From contig CM060685.1 in assembly GCA_030686995.1 (NCBI GenBank), positions 25,094,065 to 25,158,064 of the forward strand: DNA of 64,000 bases. The letters run 5' to 3'. A model generated the notes under the pieces. It made no database searches, was not told the origin of the DNA, and saw only the letters and a program-made list of their open reading frames with translations. This DNA comes from Artemisia argyi. Taxonomy: Eukaryota > Streptophyta > Magnoliopsida > Asterales > Asteraceae. Made by a program: the position numbers and the translations under genes. Below are positions 44,841 to 56,139 of the stretch, piece after piece; the first letter of the stretch is position 1, and each line of letters opens with the position of its first letter.

Positions 44841-45815
44841 TTAGAACACCATCAAATACGCTGCGACAAGTAATGATAATGCTAAAGGAATGGCTGTAAA
44901 TTTTGTTGAAGTTGCATATGATGAACCATTGTCTCTTGATGGGACGGTGTTTGTTTCGCTGCCTTTACCCAAAGGGCTTCCAGAAGAAGGTGTTGTATCT
45001 GAAGGAGAGTTGTTTGGAGAACCAGCAGTTCAGTGTGAAAACATAGAACAACATTAAGTAGTCACATTTCACATATTTTAGGTTCCATTTAGTTAATGGT
45101 AAACCTAAACTTTAACTTTCAAGATCAAATGTGTCACAGTGACACATTGACCTTGAACGTTATGGTATATTCTAAATAAAAGGTGAGATTTTCGACTCCC
45201 GTAGTTATAAATGTGATAATATGGGTTAAACGGGTAGATACGAATAGACCTGTATATGTACAAGACTACCAGTCAAATGGATTAAAGTCGTTGAAAGTGT
45301 ATTTTTAAAGCATTAAACCTACTAAAGCATTTATAGAATTAAATTGAACATTGGACAGAAAAATGTTTTGGGTCAACACAACTCATAACAAAACTTACCC
45401 ATTTTGACCCGTTATCCAAGTTGTTCTTTGCCACCTTTGTTCTATATAGGCTAATCTAATGAAAGAATCTTGAACAAATTAATTAATATGTGTTGCTTCG
45501 GAAAAAGTTCAGTATTCGACTTTTCTTTTTGGACTATTTCCATTCAAACTTTATCAATACAAAAATTCGGTCAATAGGAAAATACTGTACCACAATAATT
45601 TATTATCATAACCTTAACTTTCATTTGTTCTGATAAGCTAAATATAATATGAATGTAAAGCTACTAGATATATAATTGTCTAAATCATTACCATTGCATT
45701 GACTAGTTGGCGGTGTCTGGACATTGCAGGCCGTAGGCAACACAAGAGCCTCAGTTTGGTTAATAATACCCAAAAACGAGCCACCACCATTAATTAAGCA
45801 CTTGACACAAATTTT
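44841..45815 (-). pseudogene. GPI-anchored lipid-transfer protein, broken copy
   Basis: Exon 2 (45025-44841) encodes the Pro/Ser/Thr-rich linker and hydrophobic anchor signal (SPSDTTPSSG, ending AAYLMVF). Its splice acceptor is TG instead of AG. The 3' part of exon 1 (from about 45815 to 45692) keeps FLGIINQTEALVLPTACNVQ and a normal GTAATG donor, but upstream of it a small insertion shifts the frame. The signal peptide and first half of the eight-cysteine domain are not recognisable. Both the acceptor and exon 1 are therefore damaged. It resembles the exon 2 type found at 50379 and 55925. Confidence 0.75.
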
Positions 45816-46403
45816 ATAGAACCCATCATGAGCTCAATAGATAAATATAACTGCAACAACCTACGACTAAATTTGCAAGGTCTATAAGATGTTTTTTGCG
45901 ACATTATGCCACAGAAACGACTCCCCTGGACTTGCGAACACCGGCAACTAGTCAATGCAACGGTACTGTTTTTATATATTCTGTGAATCCCTTGTGAACC
46001 TAGGCATAATAGGATTGTCACTATCATTCACACATAATATTAAACCACACGTAAAATAATAGTTTAATTAGTTTGTATGCACTTTTATTCGACCCATTCC
46101 ATCCGTTTACTTTTAGCCAATTACCTATTTTTTGTGAATTTTATCCGCGTTACTTGTTATAATTAGACTATAATACCTATAGGGCTATCGTGGATTTTTA
46201 TCCTGTAGCCGTGGTGATAGCATCATTCACCGAAATTTTTTACAAAAATTTGAACTTTAGAATTTTATTCTATGAAAGTGATTCAAAGAATCTGACACAG
46301 TTGACACTTGACTGTATCAAACCTGAAATCAAATAGAATGTTGAATAAGATTATTAATACACAGCAAGCATGTCATGAGTTGACTCACCGGTACTAAGTT
46401 ATT

Positions 46404-46417
46404 CTATATATTGAACC
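46404..46417 (+). promoter_or_regulatory. TATA-type motif of the lipid-transfer gene at 46471
   Basis: CTATATATTGAACC lies about 55 bases before the start codon. The same motif occurs inverted upstream of the paralogues (about 49720-49735 and 55304-55318), so it is conserved across copies. Confidence 0.6.
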
Positions 46418-46470
46418 ACAACACCTTCACACGTTTGTTCAAACCACAACGAAATCCCATAGAACACCTG

Positions 46471-47633
46471 ATGGGGCAACAACAAAAAATGAACACAATC
46501 GTGATGATCATAGTTATTACAATGGCTACCCATTATAGAGGTGTGACAGCTCAATCGTCAGATTGCACAAGTGTGCTAATTATCATGTCACCATGTCTCA
46601 GCTACATTGCTGGTAACGCATCAACAGCGTCATCAGGATGTTGCACCCAACTAGCCAGCGTGATTCAGTTACAGCCACAGTGCTTGTGCCAAGTTTTCAA
46701 TGGTACCGGATCATTTATGGGTGTTAATCTTAACCAAATTCAGGCTTCTGAGCTGCCTAAGGTCTGCAATGTTCAGACACCAAGTGAATGCAATGGTAAT
46801 GATTTAATTATTTGTTTAAACCATGTTATTTAAGCTATTTTTAGGTTTAAACAGATGGAGTTTTAGTTTTTATTTTTATTTTTATTTAAGCTATTTTTAG
46901 GTTTAAACCGTGTACAATTGCATTTCCTATTGACCTAGTTTAAAATGGTCCAATCTTACCTCTAACTGGAGGAAAGTCAACTAGTGAGATTTCTTCCAAA
47001 AGACAATATATGGATGTGTAATACTTTAATAAAAATGATTTTGATAGATTATTCATTAGTAACTCAAAATAGTGGTGGCATAGGATGAGCTGGAGAACAG
47101 GTCAAATGGGTGCTTTTTGTATGGGTCGGTCGACCTAAACACTTTTTGCCCAAATTTTTGTAAATTATATCTAACTAGTATTTCTATTTGTACTGCAAAA
47201 AACTATACAGTTTAATAGTAATATGGCTTTGGAATGAAATGATTTTTGAGGCTTTATGCATTTGAACTCGAAATAATGGGCAATGAATTTTAGGCTTTAA
47301 GCATGAAAGTCTAAAAAATCTAAATGATGGCCAATGGTCAACTTATTGGTAAAAATGTGAAACATTTGAGCTCAAAAATTAAAGTTAGCTTTACCTAAAT
47401 GAAATGATACCTAAAAATGTGAAATTATTTACTTAGCGTTGTTGTATGTTTGCAATTTGACAGCTGCTCCTCCAAGCAAGTCTCCTGTGGATTCACCACC
47501 TTCTTCAGGCACGAACACCACCGTCCCACCAGCAGATAATCGTCCATCAGATGCAACTTCAACAAGATTCACAAGCATGCCTATATTAATTTTGTTACAT
47601 GTCGCAGTGACAGTGTATGCTATGGTGTTCTAA
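46471..47633 (+). CDS. GPI-anchored non-specific lipid-transfer protein
   Basis: Two exons (46471-46795, 47464-47633; GT-AG, phase 1) give 164 residues. A signal peptide covers about 1-27 (ending YRGVTA). All eight cysteines of the LTP fold are present at 32, 42, 57, 58, 71, 73, 99 and 107 (C-C-CC-CXC-C-C). A Pro/Ser/Thr linker (APPSKSPVDSPPSSG) and a hydrophobic tail (MPILILLHVAVTVYAMVF) predict a GPI-anchor signal. Such LTPG proteins sit on the outer plasma membrane and bind or move lipids for cuticle and defence. A 60-base upstream extension of the frame (ATG 46411) was rejected because it precedes the signal peptide and covers the expected leader. Plus-strand orientation is opposite to its intact paralogues. 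Confidence 0.88.
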
Positions 47634-47997
47634 GTCATTTACTACATATCTAGCAACATTATGTTATTCTTTATGATTTTCACTAATTTTCCTTTGATTC
47701 TTACTTTTGTTTTTCATGTATTTGTGAGTTTTCCGAGGGACATTCGATGTTCAAATTTTTTTTAACGGCCCGAGGCCTTTATTTGTATTGTTTCGAGTAA
47801 ATATGATAACTATTTTGTAAAATGACTAAATTGTATGCATAATCAAACCATTGTTTGTCACATGTCTTGTTAGACTTATTATGTAGTTAAATTAGGTTAC
47901 CAATACACAACATACACCTCCAATCTGAATACCTATAAATTGAGTCACAACACCTCATTCTCTCAACCAAAACCACAACTTCTCCAATATAAACAAA

Positions 47998-48103
47998 ATA
48001 ATCAAAGTCTCGTAAAAGCTCAAAAGGCGCATAATCAAAAAACCAACACACTCGTGATGATCCTATTACTAGTGATCACAATGGCTACCCTTTATGGAGG
48101 AAA
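47998..48103 (+). pseudogene. lipid-transfer protein 5' fragment
   Basis: Reads KAQKAHNQKTNTLVMILL then LVITMATLYGG, the leader and signal peptide of a lipid-transfer paralogue (closest in wording to the broken copy at 50379-50992). Homology stops at GGAGG near 48103, so the cysteine domain is lost. The following sequence instead matches the start of the tandem block repeated at about 53680. Confidence 0.72.
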
Positions 48104-48539
48104 AACTCTAATAAAGATATGGTTTTTAAGCTTATGGTAGTTTAGTATTATTTGTGACCAATTGTAACCGTTGAGTCTTGCCTAGGTTCACATGGAACTT
48201 AAAAGAATATATATAAATAAAGAGCACTAATTGGCATGACTACTTGCTATGTCTTATTTTTAGGCCTAACGAAAGGGTTGGTGACACATAATATGAGAGA
48301 AAAGTATAACGCATTTGTCAAACAACGATTTTATTATGCATTCAGTTTGGTCTTCTCAATAAATTTCCAAAAATAATAAAAAAATCATATTCATTTGAAA
48401 CAATACAAATAAAGGCCTCAGGCCATCAAAATTTATACATCATTACATCAAAAAGTACGTAAAACGAAGTAAGAATCACATAAAAATAAGTAAAAATCAT
48501 AAACAATAACTTGACGTTGCCAGATATGTAGTAAATAAC

Positions 48540-49650
48540 TTAGAACACTATAGCATATGCTGCAGCAAGGAACAAACATAATATAGGCAAGGTTGTGTAT
48601 CTTGTTGAAGTTGCATCTGATGGCTTGGTGGTGTTCGTACCTGGAGAAGGTGCAATCCAATTTGAAAACATACAACAATGATAAGTAAAAATTTCACATT
48701 CTTAGGTCTCATTTAAGTATTATAGGTAAAGCTAAGTTCAATTTTGTTGATTAAATGTGTCTAATTTGACCTTTAGCTTGAGCATTGCCTATCATTCGGT
48801 GTTTAAAATGCATGGAAATTTTCTGGATTCTTATAAATTCGAGGTGGCTTTTCTAACTCATTTATCTCTAGCAAGTGGTAAGCTATATAATGTTTCTGAA
48901 AATAGATACGGTCAAACAGGTTCAAATCTCATACATCATTTTATTCTAAAAGCAAAATTACTAATTGTAATTGTTTGTATCATTTACTATACTTTGGGTA
49001 AAGATGTGTTATGGTCAACCCGACCCGTACAAAAACCATCCATTTTGACCCGTTATCCAGCTCATATTATGCCACTTCTATTTTGATTAGAATAATGACA
49101 ATCCTATAAAAAATAATTCTGATTTAAGTATTAAACCAATATCTTGACTTTTAGAAGAGATCAAAGTAGTTGACTTTTCTCAAGTCAGGGGCAAGTTTGG
49201 ACCATTTTCCATTAAACTGAATAACCAATTAACTGATAATAAAACTTTGATTAATAGGAAAAGCATTCGTTCTAGAATAAAATAAATTTAAAAACCTTAA
49301 TTTCTATTTGTTTATATCTAACAATAGCTTGTTAAATCATTACCATTATTGCATTCACTTGGTTTGTCGACATTGCAGACTATAGCCAACTGACTCAAAC
49401 CCGGAAACGACGCGGTACTGTTAAAAACTTGGCACAAGCACTGTGCTTGTGACTTCATCACGCTTTTATATTCGTTGCAACAATCTATTGATGCTGTCAA
49501 TGTGGTATCAGCAATGAAGCTGGAACATTCTGGCATGCTAGTTACCAATCTTGCGCACCCAAAAAGTTGAGCCGTCACACCTCCATAATGCGTAGCCATT
49601 GTGATCATTAGGATCATCACGACTGTGTTGATCTTTTGTTGTTGTGCCAT
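48540..49650 (-). CDS. GPI-anchored lipid-transfer protein, shortened linker
   Basis: Two exons (49650-49344, 48640-48540) predict 135 residues with a signal peptide (MITMATHYGGVTA) and all eight cysteines (32, 42, 57, 58, 71, 73, 92, 100). Compared with the paralogue at 54124, about 35 bases around the old splice acceptor are deleted (ATTGCACC instead of ATTGCAGCTCC), removing the first part of the Pro-rich linker. The next AG (CTTCTCCAG, 48641-48642) keeps the frame exactly and leads into GTNTTKPSDATSTRYTT and the hydrophobic anchor tail (LFLAAAYAIVF). The gene may thus be functional by using this substitute acceptor. The copy is equally compatible with a recent pseudogene. Confidence 0.65.
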
Positions 49651-49719
49651 TTTGGTCTATTCTGGGATTTTGGTTATGTGTTTAAGATTGGAGTTTGAAC
49701 AAACATATAAAGGTGCTAT

Positions 49720-49735
49720 GGTTCAATATATAGGG
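49720..49735 (-). promoter_or_regulatory. TATA-type motif of the lipid-transfer gene at 49650
   Basis: On the minus strand this reads CCCTATATATTGAACC, about 70-85 bases before the start codon. It matches the motif upstream of the two intact paralogues. Confidence 0.6.
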
Positions 49736-50378
49736 CAGCTTAGTATATTTGAGTTAACTCAGGAGACGTTTAATATTTTATCTAACTACTTATAATATTA
49801 GCCACCATACAAAGAGCCAGATTATAGTATAATCATTTTGAAGCCTTGTGTTTGACATTTTATTTGATTTCAGGTTTGATATAGTCAAGTGTCAACGGTA
49901 TCAGATTTTTTGAGTGCCACTTTCACAGAAATAAATTCTAAAGCTTGAATTTTTCTAATAAATTTGGGCCAATGATGCTAGCACAGTGGTTACAGGACCA
50001 AACACCACCATACATATGATAAAAATCAGCAGAATTAAATTAAAGAAAAAAAGTTAGTTGGTGAAAAAGAAAACCGGTTAAGTGGGTCGAATGTAAATGC
50101 TTACAAACTAATTAGATTATTGTGTTACGTGTGATTTAATATTGTGTGTGACTGAAAATGACAATCCTGTCATGCCTAATGTTACACAGTGAACTCACAA
50201 GAATATATAAAGAAGATGTCATATATATTAGAATTTAGAAACATACAAATACAGGCCATAGAAGAATTTCGTACATAGCATGTCCCTCGAAAACTCACAA
50301 GTAAGTGAATAAAAACAAGTAAGAATATCAAGGAAAGTATCATCAATAACATAATGTTGCCTAATACTAATTTATAAC

Positions 50379-50992
50379 TTAGAACACCGTGGCATATGCT
50401 GCAACAAGTAACAAAAAAGCTACAAGAATTGTTGTGTATCTTGTTGAAACAGCATCTGATGAACTATTATCTGTTGATGGGACGATGTTTGTTTCACTGC
50501 CTTTACCTGAAGGGTTTCCCGAAGAAGGTGTTGTATCTGAAGGAGAGTTGGTTGGAGAACCGGCTGTCCAGTTTTTCAGAATATAAATAGTTAGATAAAT
50601 TTAAAAAATTGTTTATATAATCCAAAATAATTTGATTGACGAACTACTAAAAAAATGTGTAAATTATTACCATTGCATTGACTATTTGGCGGTGTTTGGA
50701 CATTGCAGGCCGCAGGCAAAGCAAGAGCCTGAGTTTGGCTAATATTAAGACCCAAAAACGAGGCACCCCCATTAAGCACTTGACACAAACACTGTGGCTG
50801 TGACAACACTAAACAGTTTGGAACAACATGATGATGATGGTGTAGTTGTGTTACCAGTAATGTAGTTAAGACATGGTGACAAGCTAATTAGCACATTTGT
50901 GCACCCTGACGATTGAGCCATTGCGCCTCCATAAAGAGTAGCCGTTGTCACCACTAGGATCATCATGGGTTGGTTTTTTGATTTTGCGCCAT
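50379..50992 (-). pseudogene. lipid-transfer protein, frameshifted copy
   Basis: Exon 2 (50563-50379) is sound: acceptor GGACAG, linker SPTNSPSDTTPSSGNPSG, anchor tail LLLVAAYATVF. Exon 1 (50992-50671) has two frameshifts. One lies directly after the start (ACCAACCCATGATG replaces a longer paralogue stretch); the other is near 50800, between [12 protein letters not shown] and [12 protein letters not shown], where about 4-5 bases are missing. All eight cysteine codons are still visible across the frames, so the loss is recent. Its upstream block is separated from it by the LINE pair at 51177-53506. Confidence 0.85.
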
Positions 50993-51005
50993 TTGGACTT
51001 TTACG

Positions 51006-51010
<5 letters not shown>

Positions 51011-51043
<33 letters not shown>
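51011..51043. repeat. poly-T tract in the leader of the broken lipid-transfer gene
   Basis: About 33 T between the gene start and the region that matches the 47998 leader copy. Confidence 0.85.
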
Positions 51044-51047
<4 letters not shown>

Positions 51048-51806
51048 AATATTGGAGAAGTTGTGGAATTAGTTGAGACAAGTTGGTGTGGCTCAATTTA
51101 TAAGTATTCAAAGTATTGGAGAGTGTATGTTGTGTATTAGTAACCTACTTTAACTACTTAATAAGTTAATGATATTTGAAGGAGGAGCATTTAAAAAAGG
51201 CACATGGGCTAATATTACGCTCTGGAGCTTGATAAGGATTGTAGTTTAAGTGAGAGGCTCATTCGGGTTGGTGAGACTTTCACTTGGAATTGGAATTGGA
51301 GACGGGCTTTAAGAAGCAGACGGGAGAGGGCTGATTTTGAGCAGCTAATGGAGGTGGTTCGTGATGTGATTTTGTCGAATGTTTCAGATTCATGGAGGTG
51401 GTCTCTCGAAAAGTCAGGTAAATTCACTGTCAAATCTATTCGTACTCGAATTGAAAAACAAAATTTTCTTTCTTCAAACAACTTCACTAGCTGAGACATG
51501 GTTCCAAAGAAGGTTAATATTTTGGTGTGGAGAGCCATCCGAGACAGGTTAGCCACTAGAGTTAACCTTGATTTGAGAAAAATAGATTTGCATTCAGTTT
51601 TATGTCCGTATTGTGATTCAGAAACGGAAACCATAGAGCATATGATGGTCTCTTGCAAGGTCAAACACAATATGGAGTTATGTTTTTCAATGGTGGGGAT
51701 TTTGTTTGCCTCAACATTCTCGTGGTTGTTCTTTGTTAAACATTATTGATTTCGTTAGGAATTTAAGCCAAAGGAAAAATGCTATGTTCAAGCCTATTCA
51801 ATTAAG

Positions 51807-53153
51807 GAACTTATCAATGATCTTGGAAAGCAAAGTCTCTTTCCTTTGGTGGTAGACTAATACTTCTCAAATCGGTGCTTGGCGCTCTTGGCACTTACTA
51901 CTTCTCTATTTTCCAAGCCCCTAAGTGTGTTCTTAACTACCTTGAACAACTTAGATGCAATTTCTTTTGGGGCGGCGCTAGAGAGGGTAACAAAATTGCT
52001 TGGATTGCTTGGAAAAAGGTATGCTCTCAACCGAAATTTGGGGGGGCTTGGGATTGGAAGCCTTAATGCCTCAAATATAGCCATGTTGGTAAAATGGTGG
52101 TGGCGATTATACACAAATAGGAGTGCGCTTTGGTTTCAAGTGATTGTGTCTATTCATGGCGTAAATGGTGGTATTGATATGGAAGAATCATCTTTGAACC
52201 GGCTTCCACCTAGTCCTTGGAAAAACATTTTGTCATTAAACCGCAACCTTCAAAAAACCAACATTGATTTGCAAGTGATTTTCAAGAAAAAAGTCGGTAA
52301 TGGCAATATCTTTAGATTTTGGGACGACACATGGTTTGGTGATAATTGCTTAAAGACTACTTTTGCGAGACTTTACTCGTTGGAATCCAACAAACAGTGT
52401 CTCATCAATGAGAGGTGTAGTATGCTCAATGGTTCTATTCACTTTACTTGGGCTTGGAGGCGTAATCTGAGGTCGGGTCATGAATTGCATCAGTTGGAAA
52501 CTCTTATGGGTCTTCTACAACACCATTGCCTTTCTCCTATTGATGATCGTTGGGACTTCACACTCCACCACTCCAATATGTACTCCGTATCCGTTATGAG
52601 AAAATATATCGACTCTACCTCTTTATTCACAGGAAGTAATCGGACCAGATGGAACAAATTAGTCCCGATCAAGATCAACATCCTTGCATGGCGTTTGATC
52701 AATGATAGACTTCCTACACATTCAAACCTAGACTCACGTGGTATTGATCTTCACTCCTTGTTGTGCCCGGTTTGTGATGATAACATAGAATCTGCTGAAC
52801 ACTTATTTGTGCACTGCAATTTGGCTTCTAATCTATGGTGTTCGGTCTTTAAATGGTGGAAAATGGTTAACGTTCCTAATACCCTTGTGGACCTGATAAC
52901 ATGGGTTGATTCATCAAACCTTCATGCTTTGATTAAAAGCTTTCTGGATGTGGTTATTCTAACTACTGTTTGGGTGATTTGGTGCTACCGAAACAAGATT
53001 TGCTTCGACGAAAAGCCTCCACGGAAAGATACCCTCATGGATGACATAAAAACTTTTTCCTTTTCTTGGATTGTTAACAGGTCCAAAACCTTTCGACCGC
53101 TTTGGTTCGATTGGCTAAATGACCCTATGTCTGCTTGTAAAACTTGTTTGTAA
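51807..53153 (+). pseudogene. LINE reverse transcriptase end and zf-RVT domain
   Basis: Two frames joined by one shift. The first (to about 52045) reads VLGALGTYYFSIFQAPK and CNFFWGGAREGNKIAWIAW, the thumb-side end of plant LINE RT. The second continues LGGLGIGSLNASN to the stop at 53153, with IKINILAWRLINDRLPTHS and a CPVCDDNIESAEHLFVHC zinc motif. The shift lies in a run of seven G (about 52047-52053), where six would keep the frame. It is missing the endonuclease and most of the RT, including its YADD. Confidence 0.88.
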
Positions 53154-53207
53154 ATTGTTTCTTCTTCTAGCTTCTTGCTAGTTCAATAAAACCGACGTTC
53201 AAAAAAA
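51807..53207 (+). mobile_element. 5'-truncated LINE (inner)
   Basis: Flanked by AGCCTATTCAATTAAG (51791-51806 and 53209-53224), inside the outer LINE. It ends ACCGACGTTC plus an A-tail, the same 3' end type as the outer LINE, so the two are relatives. Confidence 0.92.
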
Positions 53208-53689
53208 AAGCCTATTCAATTAAGATGTTTTGAAGATGTCTTGTTCTCATCTCTTTGGATAATGTGGTATACTCAAAATCGCAAGGTGTTCATGGACAAG
53301 TCTCAATCTAGCATTGAAGTTTTAAAGGAGATCCAACAATTATCATACAATTAGATTGGTGGTAGATGCACAAAATTGTCTATTAAGTGGAATGATTGGA
53401 TTAAAGATCCTATAATTGCTTGTATAGATCCTAACAGTTAGGTTTATTTGTATCTAGCTTCTTGCTAGTTTTTTCTCTTCTTTATAAAATTCGCCGTTCA
53501 AAAAAAATAAGTTAATGATATTGATAACCAAGTATATTCAAAGTGCTGGGTTCACTTCCAATCTTTTTTGAAGCCTTGTGTTTGACATTTTATTAGGATC
53601 TCGGATTTAGTATGGTCATTGGTATCAGTTTCTTTGAGGGTCGCTTTCATAGGAATAGAGCCTGAATTTGTAGTTTAGTATTATTTGCG

Positions 53690-53912
53690 ACTAAAGTAAC
53701 TATTCGAGTCTTACCTAAGTTTACAAGGAACTCAAAAGAAAATATGTATAATAAAAAGAGCACTCATTGGCCTGACTAAATGATAAGCCTTTTTATGCCT
53801 AACAAGGGGCCGGTGACACATAACAATATCAATGGTAAAGATTACGAAAGAAAAAGTATAAACATATGTCAAACAATGATTTGATTATGCATACAATCTA
53901 GTTATCTCAATG

Positions 53913-53950
<38 letters not shown>

Positions 53951-54010
53951 CATTTATTAGAAATGATGCAAATAAAGCCTCAGGCCATCAAAATGTTCAT
54001 ACATCATTAA
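53690..54010. other. start of second copy of the tandem lipid-transfer block
   Basis: Matches 48135-48440 in order (AGTTTAGTATTATTTGYGAC, GGTGACACATAA, AATAAAGSCCTCAGGCCATC), including a poly-A run (about 53911-53947). This is downstream sequence of the 54124 gene. Confidence 0.75.
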
Positions 54011-54123
54011 ATTGCATGTCCCTCGGAAAACTCACGAGTATGTGTAAAACCAAGAATCACAAGAAATAAGTAAAAATCATAATCACGTACTGACATAACA
54101 TTGTCAAATATGTAGTTAATAAC

Positions 54124-55246
54124 TTAGAACACCATAGCGTACGCTGCAACAAGTAATAAACATAATACAGGATAGGTTGTGTATCTTGTTGAAGTTGCAT
54201 GTGATGGAGGACTACCTGCTGGTGGACTGGTGGTGTTTGTACCTGGAGAAGGCGTTGTTCCTGAAGGAGGAGAGTCGCTTGGTGGAGCTGCAATCCCATT
54301 TGAAAACATACAACAATGATAAGTAAAAAAAATCACATTCTTAGGTCTCGTTTAAATATAGGTAAAGGTAATAAGTTTCATTTTCAAGATCAGATGCGTC
54401 ACATTTGACTTTAAAGTTGAACAATATAATGTCCATCATTTGGTGTTTAAAAGGGAATTTTTCTGGATTCTTTCAAGTTCGAGGTGGCATTTCTAAGTCA
54501 TTTATCTCGAGCGGGTGGCATGCTATACAGTAATTTTTTTCCGAAAATAGATATGGTTAAACAGGTGGAAAATGGCGCAAAATTTATTTTAAATACTTAA
54601 AATATCATAAACCATTTTACTCTTGTTTCTACTACTAATACACAAATTATTTGTAGCATTTACTACAATTTGAGTAAGGATGTGTTATGGTCAACCCAAC
54701 CCGTACAAAACCATCCACTTTAACCCATTGTCCAGCTCATCCTATGCCACTTCTATTTTGACTTTAGAAGAGATCAAAGTAGTTGCTTTTCTGGAGTCAG
54801 GGGGGCAAGTTTGGACCATTTTCCGTTAGACTAAATCAACAACTAACTGATACAAAAACTTCGGTCAACAGGAAGAATAAAATAAAATTAAAACCTCAAC
54901 TACTATCAGTTTATATCTAACAGTAGCTTGTTTAATCATTACCATTGCATTCACTTGGTTTGTCGACATTGCAGGCCTTAACCAACTCACTCAAACCCCT
55001 AGACGACGTGGTACCGTTAAAAACTTGGCACAAGCACTGTGGTTGTGACTGTATCACACTCTTAAATTCGTTGCAACAACCTGATGATGCTGTCGATGTG
55101 AGATTAGCAATGAAGTTGGCACATGCTGGCAGGCTAGTTACCACAGTTGCGCACACCAAAAATTGAGCCATCACACCTCCGTAATGTGTAGCCATTGTGA
55201 TCACTAGAACCATCACGATTGTGTTAATTTTTTGTTGTTGTGACAT
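54124..55246 (-). CDS. GPI-anchored non-specific lipid-transfer protein
   Basis: Two exons (55246-54943, 54287-54124; GT-AG, phase 1) give 155 residues. A signal peptide covers about 1-27 (ATHYGGVMA). The eight LTP cysteines are at 32, 42, 57, 58, 71, 73, 92 and 100. A Pro/Ser/Thr-rich linker (APPSDSPPSGTTPSPG) leads to a C-terminal hydrophobic segment (YPVLCLLLVAAYAMVF), the expected GPI signal. This is the best-preserved minus-strand member and the reference for the damage in the others. A TATA-type motif lies at 55304-55318. Its exact lipid ligand is unknown. Confidence 0.88.
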
Positions 55247-55303
55247 TTTTGTCTATTATGGGATTTTGGTTGTGTTTAAGATTGGAGTTTGAACAAATAT
55301 TTC

Positions 55304-55318
55304 GTTCAATATATAGGG
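55304..55318 (-). promoter_or_regulatory. TATA-type motif of the lipid-transfer gene at 55246
   Basis: On the minus strand CCTATATATTGAACG lies about 60-70 bases before the start codon, matching its paralogues. Confidence 0.6.
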
Positions 55319-55924
55319 GAACCTAGTCTATTTGAGTTACTTCAGGAGACTTTGGTGTTTATTAATAATATTATCTAACCAAAAACACATACAAAGAGCC
55401 AGATTAGAGTCTAATCATGTTGAAGCCTTGTGTTTGACATTTTATTCGATTTCAGGTTTGATACAGCCATGTGTCAACGGTATCAGATTTTTTGAGTGTC
55501 ACTTTCCCAGAAATAAATTCTAAACTTCGAATTTTTTAAAGACATATGGGCGAATAATGTTAGCACCGAGGTTTCAGGACCAAACACCACCATACGTATG
55601 ATCAATAACAAGTAACATGAATTAAATTAAAGAAAAAAAATAGTCGGTTAAAAAAAAACCGTAGGGTTGGTTGAATGTAAATGCTTACAAACTACTCCGT
55701 AATTAAATTATTGTGTTACGTTTGGTTTAATATTGTGTGTGACTGATTATGACAATCCTGTCATGCCTAGCGTTACACTGTGAACTCACAAGAATATATA
55801 AAGAAGATACGAGTATTAGATTTATTAGATACATACATATACAGGCCAGAAAAGAATTTCGTACATAGCATGTCCCTCAAAAACTCACAACTGAAAAAAA
55901 AACAAGAATATACTAATTTAAAAC

Positions 55925-56124
55925 TTAGAACACCGTGGCATATCCTAAAACTAGTAACGAAAAAGCTAGAGGAATTGTTGCGTATCTTGTGGAAGCTGCA
56001 TCTGATGAGCCACTATCTGTTGATGGGACGTTTTTTGTTTCGGTGCCTTTACCTGAAGGGCTTCCTGAAGAAGGTGTTGTTCCTGAAGGTGTCGTATCTG
56101 AAGGAGAGTTGGTTGGAGAACCAG
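55925..56124 (-). pseudogene. lipid-transfer protein exon 2 without exon 1
   Basis: Encodes the linker (SPTNSPSDTTPSG with an added GTTPSSG repeat) and anchor tail (LLVLGYATVF), with a normal acceptor (GGACAG). Upstream, at about 56140, homology to the paralogous intron ends and unrelated sequence begins, so exon 1 is missing. It occupies the place in the second tandem block that the 50379 copy has in the first. Confidence 0.82.
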
Positions 56125-56139
56125 CTGTCCAGTTTTAGA

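Larger units (their letters stand above)
51177..53506 (+). mobile_element. 5'-truncated LINE (outer), split by a second LINE
   Basis: Flanked by ATAAGTTAATGATATT (51161-51176, 53507-53522), a 16-bp duplication typical of LINEs. Only the C-terminal end of the polyprotein remains: TWNWNWRRALRSRRER, SLEKSGKFTVKSIRTRI, then PKKVNILVWRAIRDRLATR and CPYCDSETETIEHMMVSC of the zinc-binding (zf-RVT) domain, with an internal TGA near 51490. It resumes at 53225 after the inner LINE (FEDVLFSSLWIMW in shifted frames). It ends TTCGCCGTTCAAAAAAA, a short A-tail. Confidence 0.88.

Noticed and set aside
46411..46470. Earlier ATG for the lipid-transfer gene
   Set aside because: It would put 20 polar residues before the signal peptide and starts in what is, by paralogue comparison, the 5' leader.
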